DNA of 64,000 nucleotides from assembly GCA_964483105.1 (NCBI GenBank), contig CAYZZU010000007.1, forward strand, positions 36,597-100,596. The letters run 5' to 3'. Of this stretch, positions 50,626 to 59,669 are shown piece by piece (positions within the stretch are counted from its first letter, which is position 1; every line of letters starts with the position of its first letter). The position numbers and the translations under genes were made by a program. Under the pieces are notes generated by a model. It had not been told where the DNA came from, did no database searches, and saw only the letters and a list, made by a program, of their open reading frames with translations. The DNA comes from CAYZZU01 sp964483105. GTDB lineage: Bacteria; CG2-30-53-67.

Positions 50626-52122
50626 TTACGGTGTCATCGTAGGAATCATCATTCCATGGTGGAAGATATACCCCACAATCAGGGCTACGGGAACGATAAA
50701 GATAAAGAGGGCAATGAAATAGACGAAGACCATCCTCCCGAAGCGGGCCTCGGCGAGCTTCTTGAAATCGGTGATAATCCCGATGCTGGTAAAGGTCAGC
50801 ATGAAGAAGAGTTTCCGCATGACCGCTTCCACCGGCTTGGCTCCCACCTTGGCCGCCGTGACGATCGGGGCGTGCGCATCTCCACCGGCCACAAACAGCA
50901 GGATAAAGAGATAGGCAAACCAGGTGAAGAAATATCCCAGAACGAATTTCGGAAATCGGTGCCAGACCTCCGAGAAGGGAACCTGTTCTCCGGGTCTCCG
51001 GTCGATTCGATAGACCCAGACCAGAGCCAGTACGAACGCCCAGAGTCCGATGAACATGTCGATCCAGATCTTGGTCATGACGGCGCTGGTGGTGATCCAG
51101 CCTTCTTCCCATTTTGTGCCGTCCATGTTCATCTTGCGATTCCGCATGAGTTCGTCCATGACGGCCCCGGCGGCTGCGTCGGCTCCGTCCGTTTTGACGG
51201 CCATTCCCAGTGACGCCCCGGCGACAATCGGCTGATTCATCATGGTTGCGGTGAAAATCGGTGGCAGAATGACCAGTTCAATGACGGCATAGACCACGAT
51301 CAGAGCGGAAACCATGACCGGAATGATCGGTTTGGCCCGGACGGCCCCGGCAGTTGCCACGGCGGCTGAGACACCGCAGATGGAGATGCCGGAACTCAGG
51401 ACGGCCGCAGTCTTTCGCGGAAGCTTGAAGATCTTTCGAGCGATCAGATAGGTCCCCGGCCAAAAGATCAGATAGGCGACAATGGTCGCCGCCGCGCCCG
51501 CAATGGCCAGATGGAAGACAAAACCGGCCGCCTTCATCGCCATGTACCCGACCTTGACTCCCAGGTAGACGATGGCGGTCTTGATGAACCATTCCGGTTT
51601 TGCGGCTTCACTGAGAAAACTCGCAAACCCTTTAAAGAAATTTCCGATGATTAATCCCACAATCAGGGCGGCGATAAAGGACGCCCCCCCGCCCAGGGAG
51701 AGGCTCCAGGACAACCCGAACTTCGCCCGGTTTGTGATATTGGCGGCAAAATAAGCGTGGTGAAACAAGACCCATATGGCATAGGTCATAAAAAATATGA
51801 TCGTCCAGCCCACAAAGTATTTTTTGAGGTTCCACTTCATAAAAAAGGCGCCGATGCACGTCGCCACCGTAAAAAACAGGTAGGTGACGATCAGACTGCC
51901 CCACGGCCCCAGCGACTTGTAGGCCTTGCCGGCCGGTTTCAGGCCGTGGGAAAGGGCGACCGTTCCTCCCCATTTCGCCGGTTTGGCTACCCAGCCCACG
52001 AGGTCCGGGCCGAAGATGGACAACAGCCCGAGGAAGAAAAAGGCCAACCCCAACCAGACGGCCCACCAGTCCTCGGAGGTGGCCATCCCTGAATACCATT
52101 TCCGATGTGTAAGATCTCCCAT
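50626..52122 (-). CDS. YeiH-family putative sulfate exporter / anion transporter
   Basis: The 498-residue membrane protein has the YeiH/PSE family pattern: LGVKVGYMAMKAAGF, ATIVAYLIFWPGTYLIARKIFKLPRKTAAVLSSG given here by position (residues 210-245), SICGVSAAVATAGAVRAKP, and FMLTFTSIGIITDFKKL near 455. There are about eleven helices and an extra N-terminal pair of helices (residues 17-60). A loop near 310-345 is polar. The family is annotated as sulfate exporters, but few members are tested. It is the third gene of a sigma-54-driven operon adjacent to a heme-binding sensor kinase. Confidence 0.82.
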   Translation of the reverse strand: MGDLTHRKWYSGMATSEDWWAVWLGLAFFFLGLLSIFGPDLVGWVAKPAKWGGTVALSHGLKPAGKAYKSLGPWGSLIVTYLFFTVATCIGAFFMKWNLKKYFVGWTIIFFMTYAIWVLFHHAYFAANITNRAKFGLSWSLSLGGGASFIAALIVGLIIGNFFKGFASFLSEAAKPEWFIKTAIVYLGVKVGYMAMKAAGFVFHLAIAGAAATIVAYLIFWPGTYLIARKIFKLPRKTAAVLSSGISICGVSAAVATAGAVRAKPIIPVMVSALIVVYAVIELVILPPIFTATMMNQPIVAGASLGMAVKTDGADAAAGAVMDELMRNRKMNMDGTKWEEGWITTSAVMTKIWIDMFIGLWAFVLALVWVYRIDRRPGEQVPFSEVWHRFPKFVLGYFFTWFAYLFILLFVAGGDAHAPIVTAAKVGAKPVEAVMRKLFFMLTFTSIGIITDFKKLAEARFGRMVFVYFIALFIFIVPVALIVGYIFHHGMMIPTMTP

Positions 52123-52280
52123 AGATAATACCCCTTTCCGCGAGAAAGTTCCAAGATGTTATCGATTTTCCGGCGATCCGACAGCCGGGAATCAGGTTTT
52201 ATGGTTTCATGAATATTTTTCCAAGACGGCCGGGTCAACAAAAGTTCTGACCACTCTGTGTCCGATTCCGAACAGAGCCG

Positions 52281-52529
52281 TCAGGACTTTACCTTGATAA
52301 TACGGTTAAAGTAATGTGGCGCATATTGTCGTATCCACTGGGGAATTGTATCGTTATCGAAGGCCATGAAGACCTTCCTTTGTTCCCCCGGTCCGAGTTT
52401 TCCCGTTCGGATCAGACAGGCTTCAATCCGGCGATCCAGTTCCTCAAGCGTCGGCGCCGTAACGCGAAGATCCCGGTTTTCAGCAACCCAGTCTATTCCG
52501 TCGTGTGTAATCGTGAGTTCAATCATCAT
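52281..52529 (-). CDS. small hypothetical protein of the transporter operon
   Basis: The 82-residue protein reads MMIELTITHDGIDWVAENRDLRV, then TLEELDRRIEACLIRTGKL and FMAFDNDTIPQWIRQYAPHYF. It looks like a compact alpha/beta protein with no signal or membrane helix, and I do not recognise it with confidence. GGAGA precedes the ATG. It lies 13 bases after the small membrane protein and 158 bases before the YeiH-like gene on the same strand. Confidence 0.7.
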   Translation of the reverse strand: MMIELTITHDGIDWVAENRDLRVTAPTLEELDRRIEACLIRTGKLGPGEQRKVFMAFDNDTIPQWIRQYAPHYFNRIIKVKS

Positions 52530-52542
52530 TCTCCGACCCCGG

Positions 52543-52746
52543 TTATTTCAAAATGTAGATATTCACCAAAGATCCGCCTATAATGAGCGCAATCAGGGCT
52601 GCAACAAAAGACCACGCCACGACCTTGGTTTCCATATCGGACCACGGTTCGGCACCTTCGAACAGATCTTCCGCCTCGTATTCTCCACCCTTTAAAGATC
52701 CCGTGCCGTAGGTTTCCTTTTTGTCCTGCGTTGTTTCTTCCACCAT
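52543..52746 (-). CDS. single-helix membrane protein, first gene of the sigma-54 transporter operon
   Basis: The 67-residue protein has an acidic, hydrophilic N-terminal half (VEETTQDKKETYGTGSLKGG) and a C-terminal membrane helix (VVAWSFVAALIALIIGGSLV). GGAGG lies at good distance before the ATG at 52746. It is preceded by a sigma-54 promoter 120 bases upstream and followed by the 82-residue gene, then the YeiH-like transporter. It may be an accessory subunit of the transporter; this is inference from position. Confidence 0.75.
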   Translation of the reverse strand: MVEETTQDKKETYGTGSLKGGEYEAEDLFEGAEPWSDMETKVVAWSFVAALIALIIGGSLVNIYILK

Positions 52747-52865
52747 CCCAAACCTCCTTTTGGTTCAATTCACCGATTGCTAAGAAATGGAATCATTCCG
52801 TTGAGTGGAATCACCTCCCTTCAAAAAAAACAAAACATGTTGGAAAAATATCACAATTAAGAGAC

Positions 52866-52880
52866 GCAAAAATTATGCCA
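52866..52880 (-). promoter_or_regulatory. sigma-54 promoter of the YeiH-like transporter operon
   Basis: Read on the minus strand, TGGCAT-AATTT-TTGC fits the -24/-12 consensus with one change. Transcription would start near 52854, about 108 bases before the first gene. Confidence 0.7.
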
Positions 52881-52985
52881 ATCAAAACACAAAAATCCGG
52901 TAGAATAAAAAACCGAAAACGCTATGAAATAAAAGGGGAAAAGCAGTTGAATAGGGAAAATGAGTGATTGGGAAAGGGGAGGGTG

Positions 52986-53026
52986 ACCGCAAAAATTGTC
53001 TTGCAATGCAATAATATTTTTGCGGT
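52986..53026. promoter_or_regulatory. nested palindrome, candidate enhancer site for the NtrC-type regulator
   Basis: ACCGCAAAAAT (52986-52996) and ATTTTTGCGGT (53016-53026) form a perfect 11-bp inverted repeat. In its centre sits TTGCAATGCAA (53001-53011), itself palindromic, with the same centre at 53006. It lies about 110-150 bases upstream of the sigma-54 promoter and directly after the regulator gene. This is the normal distance for an enhancer-binding protein site. No T run follows, so a terminator role is less likely. Confidence 0.55.
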
Positions 53027-53032
53027 TGTCTC

Positions 53033-54466
53033 TCAGGGCAGTGAAGTTCCGGAATCCCGATCGGTGTCGCGCAGTTCTCTCGGATCAATGTTGTATTTTC
53101 TCAATACATGTTGCAACGACTGCCTTTCAATACCGGCGATTTTCGCGGCACGGGTAACGTTTCCACCGCTTTTCTTCAAGAGATTTCTGACATAATTTAC
53201 TGTAAAATGTTCGATCGCCTTTTTCCGGGCCTCTTTGTAGTTGAGGGAAAAGAGCGAATCCAGCAAGCCTGCGGGACACGGGTCCGGCTGCAAGAGGCTT
53301 TCAAGGTTCGCACGCTCGATAACCGGCCCTTTGGAAAAAATTACGGCCCGTTTGACCACGTTTTGAAGTTCACGAACATTTCCCTTCCAGTTTCTCATGG
53401 TGAGGCAGTAAAGGGCGTCCCGTGAGAACCCCTGGAGATCGTTGCCATATTCCTGCGCATATCTCTTCAGGAAAAATTTCGCGAGCAGTGGGATATCATC
53501 CATTCGTTCCTTCAATGAAGGCATTCTGAGAGTAATCACATTCAGGCGATAATAGAGATCGTCCCGGAACGTTCCATTTGCGATTTTCTTTTCGAGATCC
53601 TGATTGGTGGAGGCAATCACTCTTGCGTCCACATGGACACTGCGGGTGCTTCCCAGGGGCCTGAATTCCTTCTCCTGGAGCACCCGCAGAAGCTTGCTCT
53701 GCACGGAAAAGGGGATATCCCCGATCTCGTCCAGAAAGATGGTCCCGCCGTCGGCGGATTCAAACAAGCCTTCCTTGTCCGAGGAAGCCGATGTGAAAGC
53801 GCCCTTCTTGTAACCGAACAGTTCACTTTCCAGGATCGATTCCGGAATTGCGGGGCAGTTAACAGCGACAAAACACCTTTGGGATCGTTTGCTCAGAGAG
53901 TGGATTCTGCGTGCGGCAAGTTCCTTGCCGGTCCCCGTATCTCCGCGGATCAGCACGGTCTCTTCCGTGCCGGCGATGATGTCGATCTGGTTCAGCATCC
54001 GTCTGATCGCGTCGCTGTTTCCGATAATATCCCGCGCGGGAACTACCTTCCTCAATTCCTCCTGGAGTTGTTCCTTTTCTCTGAGGATTCTCCCGAACTC
54101 GACCGCCTTGCGCACCGTATGAATGAATCTTTCATTGTCCAGAGGTTTTGTCAGAAAATCGAAGGCACCGATCTTCAAGGCTTCCACAGCCGTTTCGACA
54201 CTGCCGTAGGCGGTCAACATGATGACGGCGATCTCATTTTTAACCTCCTTGATTTTTTTGAGAAGCTCGATGCCATCCATTTCGGGCATACGAATGTCCG
54301 CGACGACCACGTCGATCGAATTGTCGCGAATCTCCCGGATCGCCTCCCGTGCGTTTAAAGCGGTCCGGATGGACAGATTCATCCGTTTGAGAAGAATCCG
54401 TTTTAAAAGATCGAGCATCTCCGCCTTGTCGTCCACGAGAAGTATGGAGTTGGAATTTTTCATCAT
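53033..54466 (-). CDS. NtrC-family sigma-54-dependent response regulator
   Basis: The 477-residue protein has a receiver domain (ILLVDDKAEML, phospho-Asp D57 in VVVADIRMPEMDG), an AAA+ domain (RGDTGTGKELAARRIH Walker A, GGTIFLDEIGDIP Walker B) and a Fis-type HTH (GGNVTRAAKIAGIERQSLQHVLRKY). The sigma-54 contact loop is GAFTSA rather than GAFTGA. Its ATG overlaps the sensor kinase stop by four bases. The likely target is the sigma-54 promoter at 52866-52880, 150 bases beyond its own stop. Confidence 0.93.
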   Translation of the reverse strand: MMKNSNSILLVDDKAEMLDLLKRILLKRMNLSIRTALNAREAIREIRDNSIDVVVADIRMPEMDGIELLKKIKEVKNEIAVIMLTAYGSVETAVEALKIGAFDFLTKPLDNERFIHTVRKAVEFGRILREKEQLQEELRKVVPARDIIGNSDAIRRMLNQIDIIAGTEETVLIRGDTGTGKELAARRIHSLSKRSQRCFVAVNCPAIPESILESELFGYKKGAFTSASSDKEGLFESADGGTIFLDEIGDIPFSVQSKLLRVLQEKEFRPLGSTRSVHVDARVIASTNQDLEKKIANGTFRDDLYYRLNVITLRMPSLKERMDDIPLLAKFFLKRYAQEYGNDLQGFSRDALYCLTMRNWKGNVRELQNVVKRAVIFSKGPVIERANLESLLQPDPCPAGLLDSLFSLNYKEARKKAIEHFTVNYVRNLLKKSGGNVTRAAKIAGIERQSLQHVLRKYNIDPRELRDTDRDSGTSLP

Positions 54467-56588
54467 TTTCCCTTTTGGGTTTCCTCCACGGAGGGGCAGG
54501 AAAGTTCCATAATGAAGGTTGCTCCGTGAGGCAGATGGTTCTTCGCGTAAATCCGTCCACCATGTTCCTTCATGATTCCATAGCTGACCGAAAGTCCCAG
54601 TCCGGTACCCTCACTGATCGGTTTCGTCGTAAAGAAGGGTTGAAAGATCTTCTCGCGGATCTCCTCAGGGATTCCGTCGCCGTTATCCGAGATGGTCACG
54701 ATCACCTTTCCGTTGATTCGGTCTATCGCTGTCGCAACTTCAATCCGGCCCCGGTCCCGAACCGCCTGGCAGGCGTTGAGCAGGATGTTCATGATGACCT
54801 GTTTGATTTTTTCGGAATCGATGTAGAGGGGAGGGAGGGAGTCGGAATAGCTGCATACGACCTGGATCTGTCTCTTTTCGAATTCGTAACCGAGCATGTC
54901 CAGCACGTTCTCAATGATACGGTTGATATCATCGTAATCAAATTCGGACTGCGTTCTGCGGGAAAATTTTAACAGATCCTCCACGATTCTTTTGCAACTG
55001 TACGCATTATGAGAGATGGTTGCCAGATCCTTCCGGAAGGCGCCCCCAACGGACGGATCTTCAAGCAGAAGGCCGGAATAGCCGATGATGATGCTGAGTG
55101 GATTGTTGATCTCATGGGCGACTCCCGCGGCGAGTTGGCCGATGGCCGCCAGACGTTCCGCCTCATTGATCTGTTCAACCAGCCTCTTTCGTTCGGTAAT
55201 ATCCTTGATGATTGCCTCGTAACCGCAGATCTTCTGGTGTTCATCGGTGCGGAAATTCGCGCTCATCAAGACATCTTTGACGTTCCCTTTCCGAGTGAGA
55301 AGCCGGGATTCAAAATCTTTGAGATAGCCGTTGGACTCCATTTGATGCATAAATTCCGAAAGGTCATTTTCCCGATAGAAGAGATCCGGCAGAGAGATAT
55401 CCTCCGGGATACGTTTTTCTCCACTGATTTCAAGCAGTTCAAGACCGGCATGGTTGATTTCCTGAATCGACCCGTCGCACCCGAAGACGACAATCGCATC
55501 CTTGGAACCTTCGAAAATCTGACGATACTTTCTCTCGGAGCGCTCCAGTTGTTCCCGGGAGTTCTTCAGGTAATCCATCATTCGATTAAAGGAAGCGGAA
55601 AGCTCACCGATTTCATCACCGGTTCGGACTACAAGTTTTGTATCCATACTCTGGGACCCATCCACAACCTGCTTGAAAAAACGACTGATCCGTTTTAACG
55701 GTTTTACCGCGACCAGATGAATGAAGGAATTCAGGGAAAGAAACATCAGGGACATACCGATCATGCCGACGAGGAAGATGGACATCACCAGTTTACGAAT
55801 CTGCCGGAAGGTTTTGTCCAGGGGAATGGTGATCGATTCAATCCCGATGATACTCCCGACCTTTCTGTAAAACCCCTGACTGGCGGGGTAGGAGGCCCGC
55901 AGGGCCTCAGGGGCGTCTTCAGGTCTGCCGTGGCACGCGAGGCATTCCTTTTTCATCAGAACCGGTTTGACGTGAATGGCATACTGCTTTTCTTTCACCG
56001 TCAGAATCCCTTTCCAGAATTTTTTGTTCCGGTCCTCCTCGAACATCTGGATGAAATCTTTTTCCCGAAAGTTCGCCAGGTTAAAAGGATTCATCGGATG
56101 AAGGGAAACTCTGCGATAAACGATATCCGGGTAGTTCGTCTTGAAACGGTCCATGATTCTCCGGGTGATAAAGGAAGAGGACATGGCCTCTTTGATGAAT
56201 TGGTTTTCCGGCAGGACATGAAACATTTTGGGCCGCAGATCTTCCCGGACGAATTCCATGGTAGACTGAATATGATTAAAGAGCATGTTCGTCTTGCTGA
56301 ACGTCTCCGAGACGTAAATATCCTTCAGGTAAATATAAATAATATAGCTGAAAAAGGCCCAGAAGAAGGTCACGATCAGANNNNNNNNNNNNNNNNNNNN
56401 NNNNNNNNNNNNNNNNNNNNNNNNNNNNNNNNNNNNNNNNNNNNNNNNNNNNNNNNNNNNNNNNNNNNNNNNNNNNNNNNCAGGTAAATATAAATAATAT
56501 AGCTGAAAAAGGCCCAGAAGAAGGTCACGATCAGACCGATCCCGATCAGGAACTTGTTTCGAAGCGACGTCTGAAACGTTTTTCTCAT
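54463..56588 (-). CDS. c-heme-binding sensor histidine kinase (DUF3365-type sensor, HAMP, PAS)
   Basis: Order: N-terminal membrane helix (LIGIGLIVTFFWAFFSYIIY), periplasmic DUF3365/Tll0287-like sensor with one heme c site (KKECLACHGRPEDAPEALRA), second helix, HAMP, PAS (YRQIFEGSKDAIVVFG), HisKA (AAGVAHEINNPLSIIIGYSG), and HATPase (NILLNACQAV, DNGDGIPEE, GTGLGLSVSYG). Heme-bound sensors of this family respond to redox state or small ligands. The frame contains a 100-N gap; joining the identical 55-bp flanks restores a continuous frame from the ATG at 56588, which has GGAGG upstream. It overlaps its regulator gene by four bases. Confidence 0.87.
56326..56535. repeat. identical 55-bp flanks of the assembly gap
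   Basis: Bases 56326-56380 and 56481-56535 are identical over 55 positions. This is what a scaffolder leaves when two contigs end in the same overlap. Removing the N run and one copy (155 bases) puts both halves of the kinase in one frame. Confidence 0.9.
56381..56480. other. assembly gap (100 N)
   Basis: One hundred N lie inside the heme-sensor kinase. The 55 bases on each side of the gap are identical, so the gap probably has no missing sequence. Confidence 0.97.
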
Positions 56589-56928
56589 TTTGGGAGATCC
56601 TCCAGGAACCGGAAGAGGATTCCTTTTGATCGGTTTGGGTTTGAAACCGCCGCATTCATCATACATCTGAAAAAACGGCATTGCAAATTCTTTAAGGATC
56701 CCACGGGAAACATTGCAATCTTCACTTCAGCTCGTGGATGGAAGGGGGAAGCGCGACATCAACCCGGAAATTTTTCCAAACAACCAAGTTTACATAATAT
56801 ATCTTATCAGACGTTATATAAACCGGTTAAAATACAAACCGGAAAAACCATGGACCATTACATGAGGTATTTCTGTTCAATATTATTGTGAAATTACAGA
56901 AGGTTCCGAAAACTTATTCAGATAACCA
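56589..56928. other. intergenic region between sensor kinase and miaA
   Basis: The 340 bases are AT-rich with no convincing reading frame, RNA or terminator. The promoter of the minus-strand sensor kinase must lie here, but no clear -35/-10 pair or sigma-54 site was found. Confidence 0.5.
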
Positions 56929-57885
56929 TTAAGATTTTTCAGTGCGCATCGCATCCGCGGCGACCTGGATGAACGAGGAGATCGCCTCCTCACGACTCCG
57001 GAAAACCCCCGTATCGAACCATCGGATTCTCGGGTCCGCGGAAAACCATGTAAACTGACGTTTGGCAAAATGACGGGTTTCTTTCTTCAGGATCGTGATC
57101 GCCTCGTCCAGCCTGCGTTCCCCGCGGATGACGGGAACCATCTCCTTGTAGCCCAGTCCCTGCATGGAGATGGAATCGCCACGGACGCCCATCGCGAGAA
57201 GGCTCCGGACTTCGTCTACAAGGCCCTTTTCAATCATCCGGTCTATCCGTTCCTCGATGATCGAATAGAGTTTGTTCCGACTGAGGCTGAGACCGAAAAG
57301 AATGCATCGATACCGGGATTGTATTCCGGCCCGGTATTCTTCCTGTAACCGGGAAATCGGTTTCCCGGTCAGATGGAAAACCTCGAGGGCCCGAATGAGC
57401 CTCCTCTCATCATGGGGATGGATCTTCTTCGCGGAATCCGGATCCACGGTTTTCAGCCGAAGATGGAGTGCGTGAAGCCCCTCTTTGAATGCGATTTCTT
57501 TCAGGTTCTCCCTGAGGGCCGGATCCGCCCGGGGGCCTTCGAAGAGGCCGTCCGTCAGGGAACGGACATAGAGACCGGTCCCTCCCACAATGACCGGAAT
57601 TTTCCCCTGCGAGTGAAGCGTTCGGATCACCTCTTCCGCGTCACGTCTGTAGTGTCCCACACTGTACCGTTCCGCGGGATGGATCATATCCAGAAGATGA
57701 TGCGGAACCCGTGCACGCTGCTGTGGTGTGGCCTTTCCCGTACCGATATCCATATATCGGTAAATCTGCATGGAATCAGCGCTGACAATCTCGGTTCCCA
57801 GATATTCCGCAAGACGAATACCGAATTCGGTTTTGCCTACTGCCGTGGGACCGACCAGAAAAAAAAGGGTTTTTTGACCTTCCAT
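56929..57885 (-). CDS. miaA: tRNA dimethylallyltransferase
   Basis: The 318-residue enzyme prenylates A37 in tRNAs reading UNN codons. Motifs are LVGPTAVGKTEFGIRLAE (P-loop), SADSMQIYRYMDIGTGKAT, VPHHLLDMIHP, VIVGGTGLYVRSL, and DERRLIRALEVFHLTGKPIS. The C-terminal RQFTWF motif is intact. Length is normal. It is the last gene of the GNAT-pmbA-yihY-mutL-miaA cluster, nine bases after the mutL stop. Confidence 0.96.
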   Translation of the reverse strand: MEGQKTLFFLVGPTAVGKTEFGIRLAEYLGTEIVSADSMQIYRYMDIGTGKATPQQRARVPHHLLDMIHPAERYSVGHYRRDAEEVIRTLHSQGKIPVIVGGTGLYVRSLTDGLFEGPRADPALRENLKEIAFKEGLHALHLRLKTVDPDSAKKIHPHDERRLIRALEVFHLTGKPISRLQEEYRAGIQSRYRCILFGLSLSRNKLYSIIEERIDRMIEKGLVDEVRSLLAMGVRGDSISMQGLGYKEMVPVIRGERRLDEAITILKKETRHFAKRQFTWFSADPRIRWFDTGVFRSREEAISSFIQVAADAMRTEKS

Positions 57886-57893
57886 GCGAGATC

Positions 57894-59669
57894 CTACGTA
57901 CGTTTGAACCGTCTCCGGATCTCCTGGAGACTGATCCGGATCATGGTGGGGCGCCCATGTTCGCAGGTATGGGGAGACTCTGTTCCTTCAAGATCCCGGA
58001 TCAGGGTTTCCATCTCTTCACGCTGAAGAGGTGTATTCGCCTTGACGGCGCCGCGACAGGCAAGGACATGAATGATCCTTTCCCGGTAGTGTTCGGGTTT
58101 TCCCGTCTGCCCCAGGGAGGAAAATTCCTCGAGAATCTCCCGGATCAGATCCTCCACATTGGAGTCCGGGACCCACAGGGGAAGGCCTTTGACCACGAAG
58201 GTATTCGGACCGAAAGGCTCAATCTCAACGCCGAGATCGTGAAAAAGATCGGCATGTTCCCGGAGGAGGATGGAATCATCGCGGGAAAGCTCCAGGTGCA
58301 CCGGGATGAGGAGCCGCTGCACCGGGATTCCGGACCGTCCATATTCTCTCTTGAATCGTTCGTAGAGGATCCGTTCATGGGCGGCATGCTGGTCCACGAG
58401 AACCAGACCGTCACAGTCCCGTGCAATGATGAAGGAATCGGCAACCTGTCCCAGAGGATTCCAGCACCCTTCAAAGAGGGTCTGAACCGGCGGAGGGGTT
58501 GGCTCTTTCCGTGCCGGACAGGGGAGCGCGACAGAGGAGCCGGAGTACCATCCACCATCCGGCCATCCGGCCTTCCGGTCCCCTCCCCTTTGCATATAGG
58601 TGGCCACGGCCTCCCGGATCCTGCCGGCGCGGGGATTCTTCTCTCCGTCACACCCCGGATCCTCTCCAGGCGGTACACGTCCGTAACTCTGGAGGGTCAG
58701 CCTGAGGGCGTCCCGCACAAAACCATGGATGGCCCGCAAATCACTGAAACGAACCTCCCGCTTGGCCGGATGTACATTCACATCCACCATCGAAGGATCC
58801 ACATCAAGGAAAAGATAGACCACGGGATGGCGGCCTTTCATCAGAAGGGTCTCGTACGCCTCATAGACGGCATGCCGGAGGGTCCTGTCCTGCACCGGCC
58901 TTCTGTTGACGAAAAAATTCAGTCCTCTTCCACTGGGGCGCGTATATCCCGGAACGGAGACCAAACCGGTCAGAGAGAGAGCCGCGCTCTCCTCTCGGAC
59001 CTCGATGAGGTGTTCCCGCAGGTCATGCCCGAATAACTGCTCGGCCCGGTCCGGCATCGACGCAACCGGCGCGACCTTCAGCAGGGTGCGACCGTTGTGG
59101 GTCAGGGTCAGGTGGATCTCTCCATGGACGATGGCCGTCTCGTTCAGGATCCCGGTAATATGGGAAAGTTCGGTCTGTTTCGATTTGAGGAACTTCTTCC
59201 GTGCCGGTAGATTGAAAAAGAGATCCCTCACTTCAATGGTGGTCCCCCGGGATCTTGCCGCGGCCCGGACCTCCCCGGCGCTTCCTCCCTGCAGCAGGAG
59301 CTCCGTGCCCTGAGGTTCCTTCCCGTCGGAGGTGAGCAGCCGGACCCTCGAAACCGCGGCGATACTGGGGAGGGCTTCTCCCCGGAATCCCAGCGTGTGA
59401 ATCCGCTCCAGGTCGGAAGGTTCACGGATCTTGCTGGTGGCATGCCGTTCAAATGCAAGCGAAGCCTCATCCGGATTCATTCCGATCCCGTTATCCCGGA
59501 CGCGGATCAACCGCCGTCCCCCCTCCTCCACGTCAACCCGGATCTCGGTAGCGGCGGCGTCCAGGGCGTTTTCCAGCAGCTCCTTAACGACCGAGGCGGG
59601 ACGTTCCACCACCTCCCCCGCGGCGATCTGATTGATGAGCTCGTCAGGCAGTATACGGATGCGTGTCAT
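57894..59669 (-). CDS. mutL: DNA mismatch repair protein MutL
   Basis: The 591-residue protein has the GHKL ATPase motifs: GEVVERPASVVKELLENALDA, RVRDNGIGMNPDE, HATSKI, and GFRGEALPSIAAVS. The C-terminal domain contains DQHAAHERILYERF, the metal-binding endonuclease motif DQHAx2Ex4E, so this MutL is probably a nicking type. Length is in the normal range. Its ATG overlaps the YihY-like stop by four bases and miaA follows. Confidence 0.96.
   Translation of the reverse strand: MTRIRILPDELINQIAAGEVVERPASVVKELLENALDAAATEIRVDVEEGGRRLIRVRDNGIGMNPDEASLAFERHATSKIREPSDLERIHTLGFRGEALPSIAAVSRVRLLTSDGKEPQGTELLLQGGSAGEVRAAARSRGTTIEVRDLFFNLPARKKFLKSKQTELSHITGILNETAIVHGEIHLTLTHNGRTLLKVAPVASMPDRAEQLFGHDLREHLIEVREESAALSLTGLVSVPGYTRPSGRGLNFFVNRRPVQDRTLRHAVYEAYETLLMKGRHPVVYLFLDVDPSMVDVNVHPAKREVRFSDLRAIHGFVRDALRLTLQSYGRVPPGEDPGCDGEKNPRAGRIREAVATYMQRGGDRKAGWPDGGWYSGSSVALPCPARKEPTPPPVQTLFEGCWNPLGQVADSFIIARDCDGLVLVDQHAAHERILYERFKREYGRSGIPVQRLLIPVHLELSRDDSILLREHADLFHDLGVEIEPFGPNTFVVKGLPLWVPDSNVEDLIREILEEFSSLGQTGKPEHYRERIIHVLACRGAVKANTPLQREEMETLIRDLEGTESPHTCEHGRPTMIRISLQEIRRRFKRT

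Noticed and set aside
52543..52768. Alternative 80-codon minus-strand frame (52768-52526)
   Set aside because: Overlaps the 67-residue membrane protein in another frame; only the latter has a ribosome site and a membrane helix.
52984..53030. Intrinsic terminator of the regulator gene
   Set aside because: The hairpin lacks a T run on either strand and has a second palindrome in its centre, more like a protein-binding site.
56326..56535. Genuine tandem duplication or CRISPR-like repeat
   Set aside because: Only two copies, exactly flanking a run of 100 N; an assembly overlap explains it.
56376..56681. Separate short gene spanning the N gap
   Set aside because: It is the true N terminus of the heme-sensor kinase, displaced by the artificial gap.
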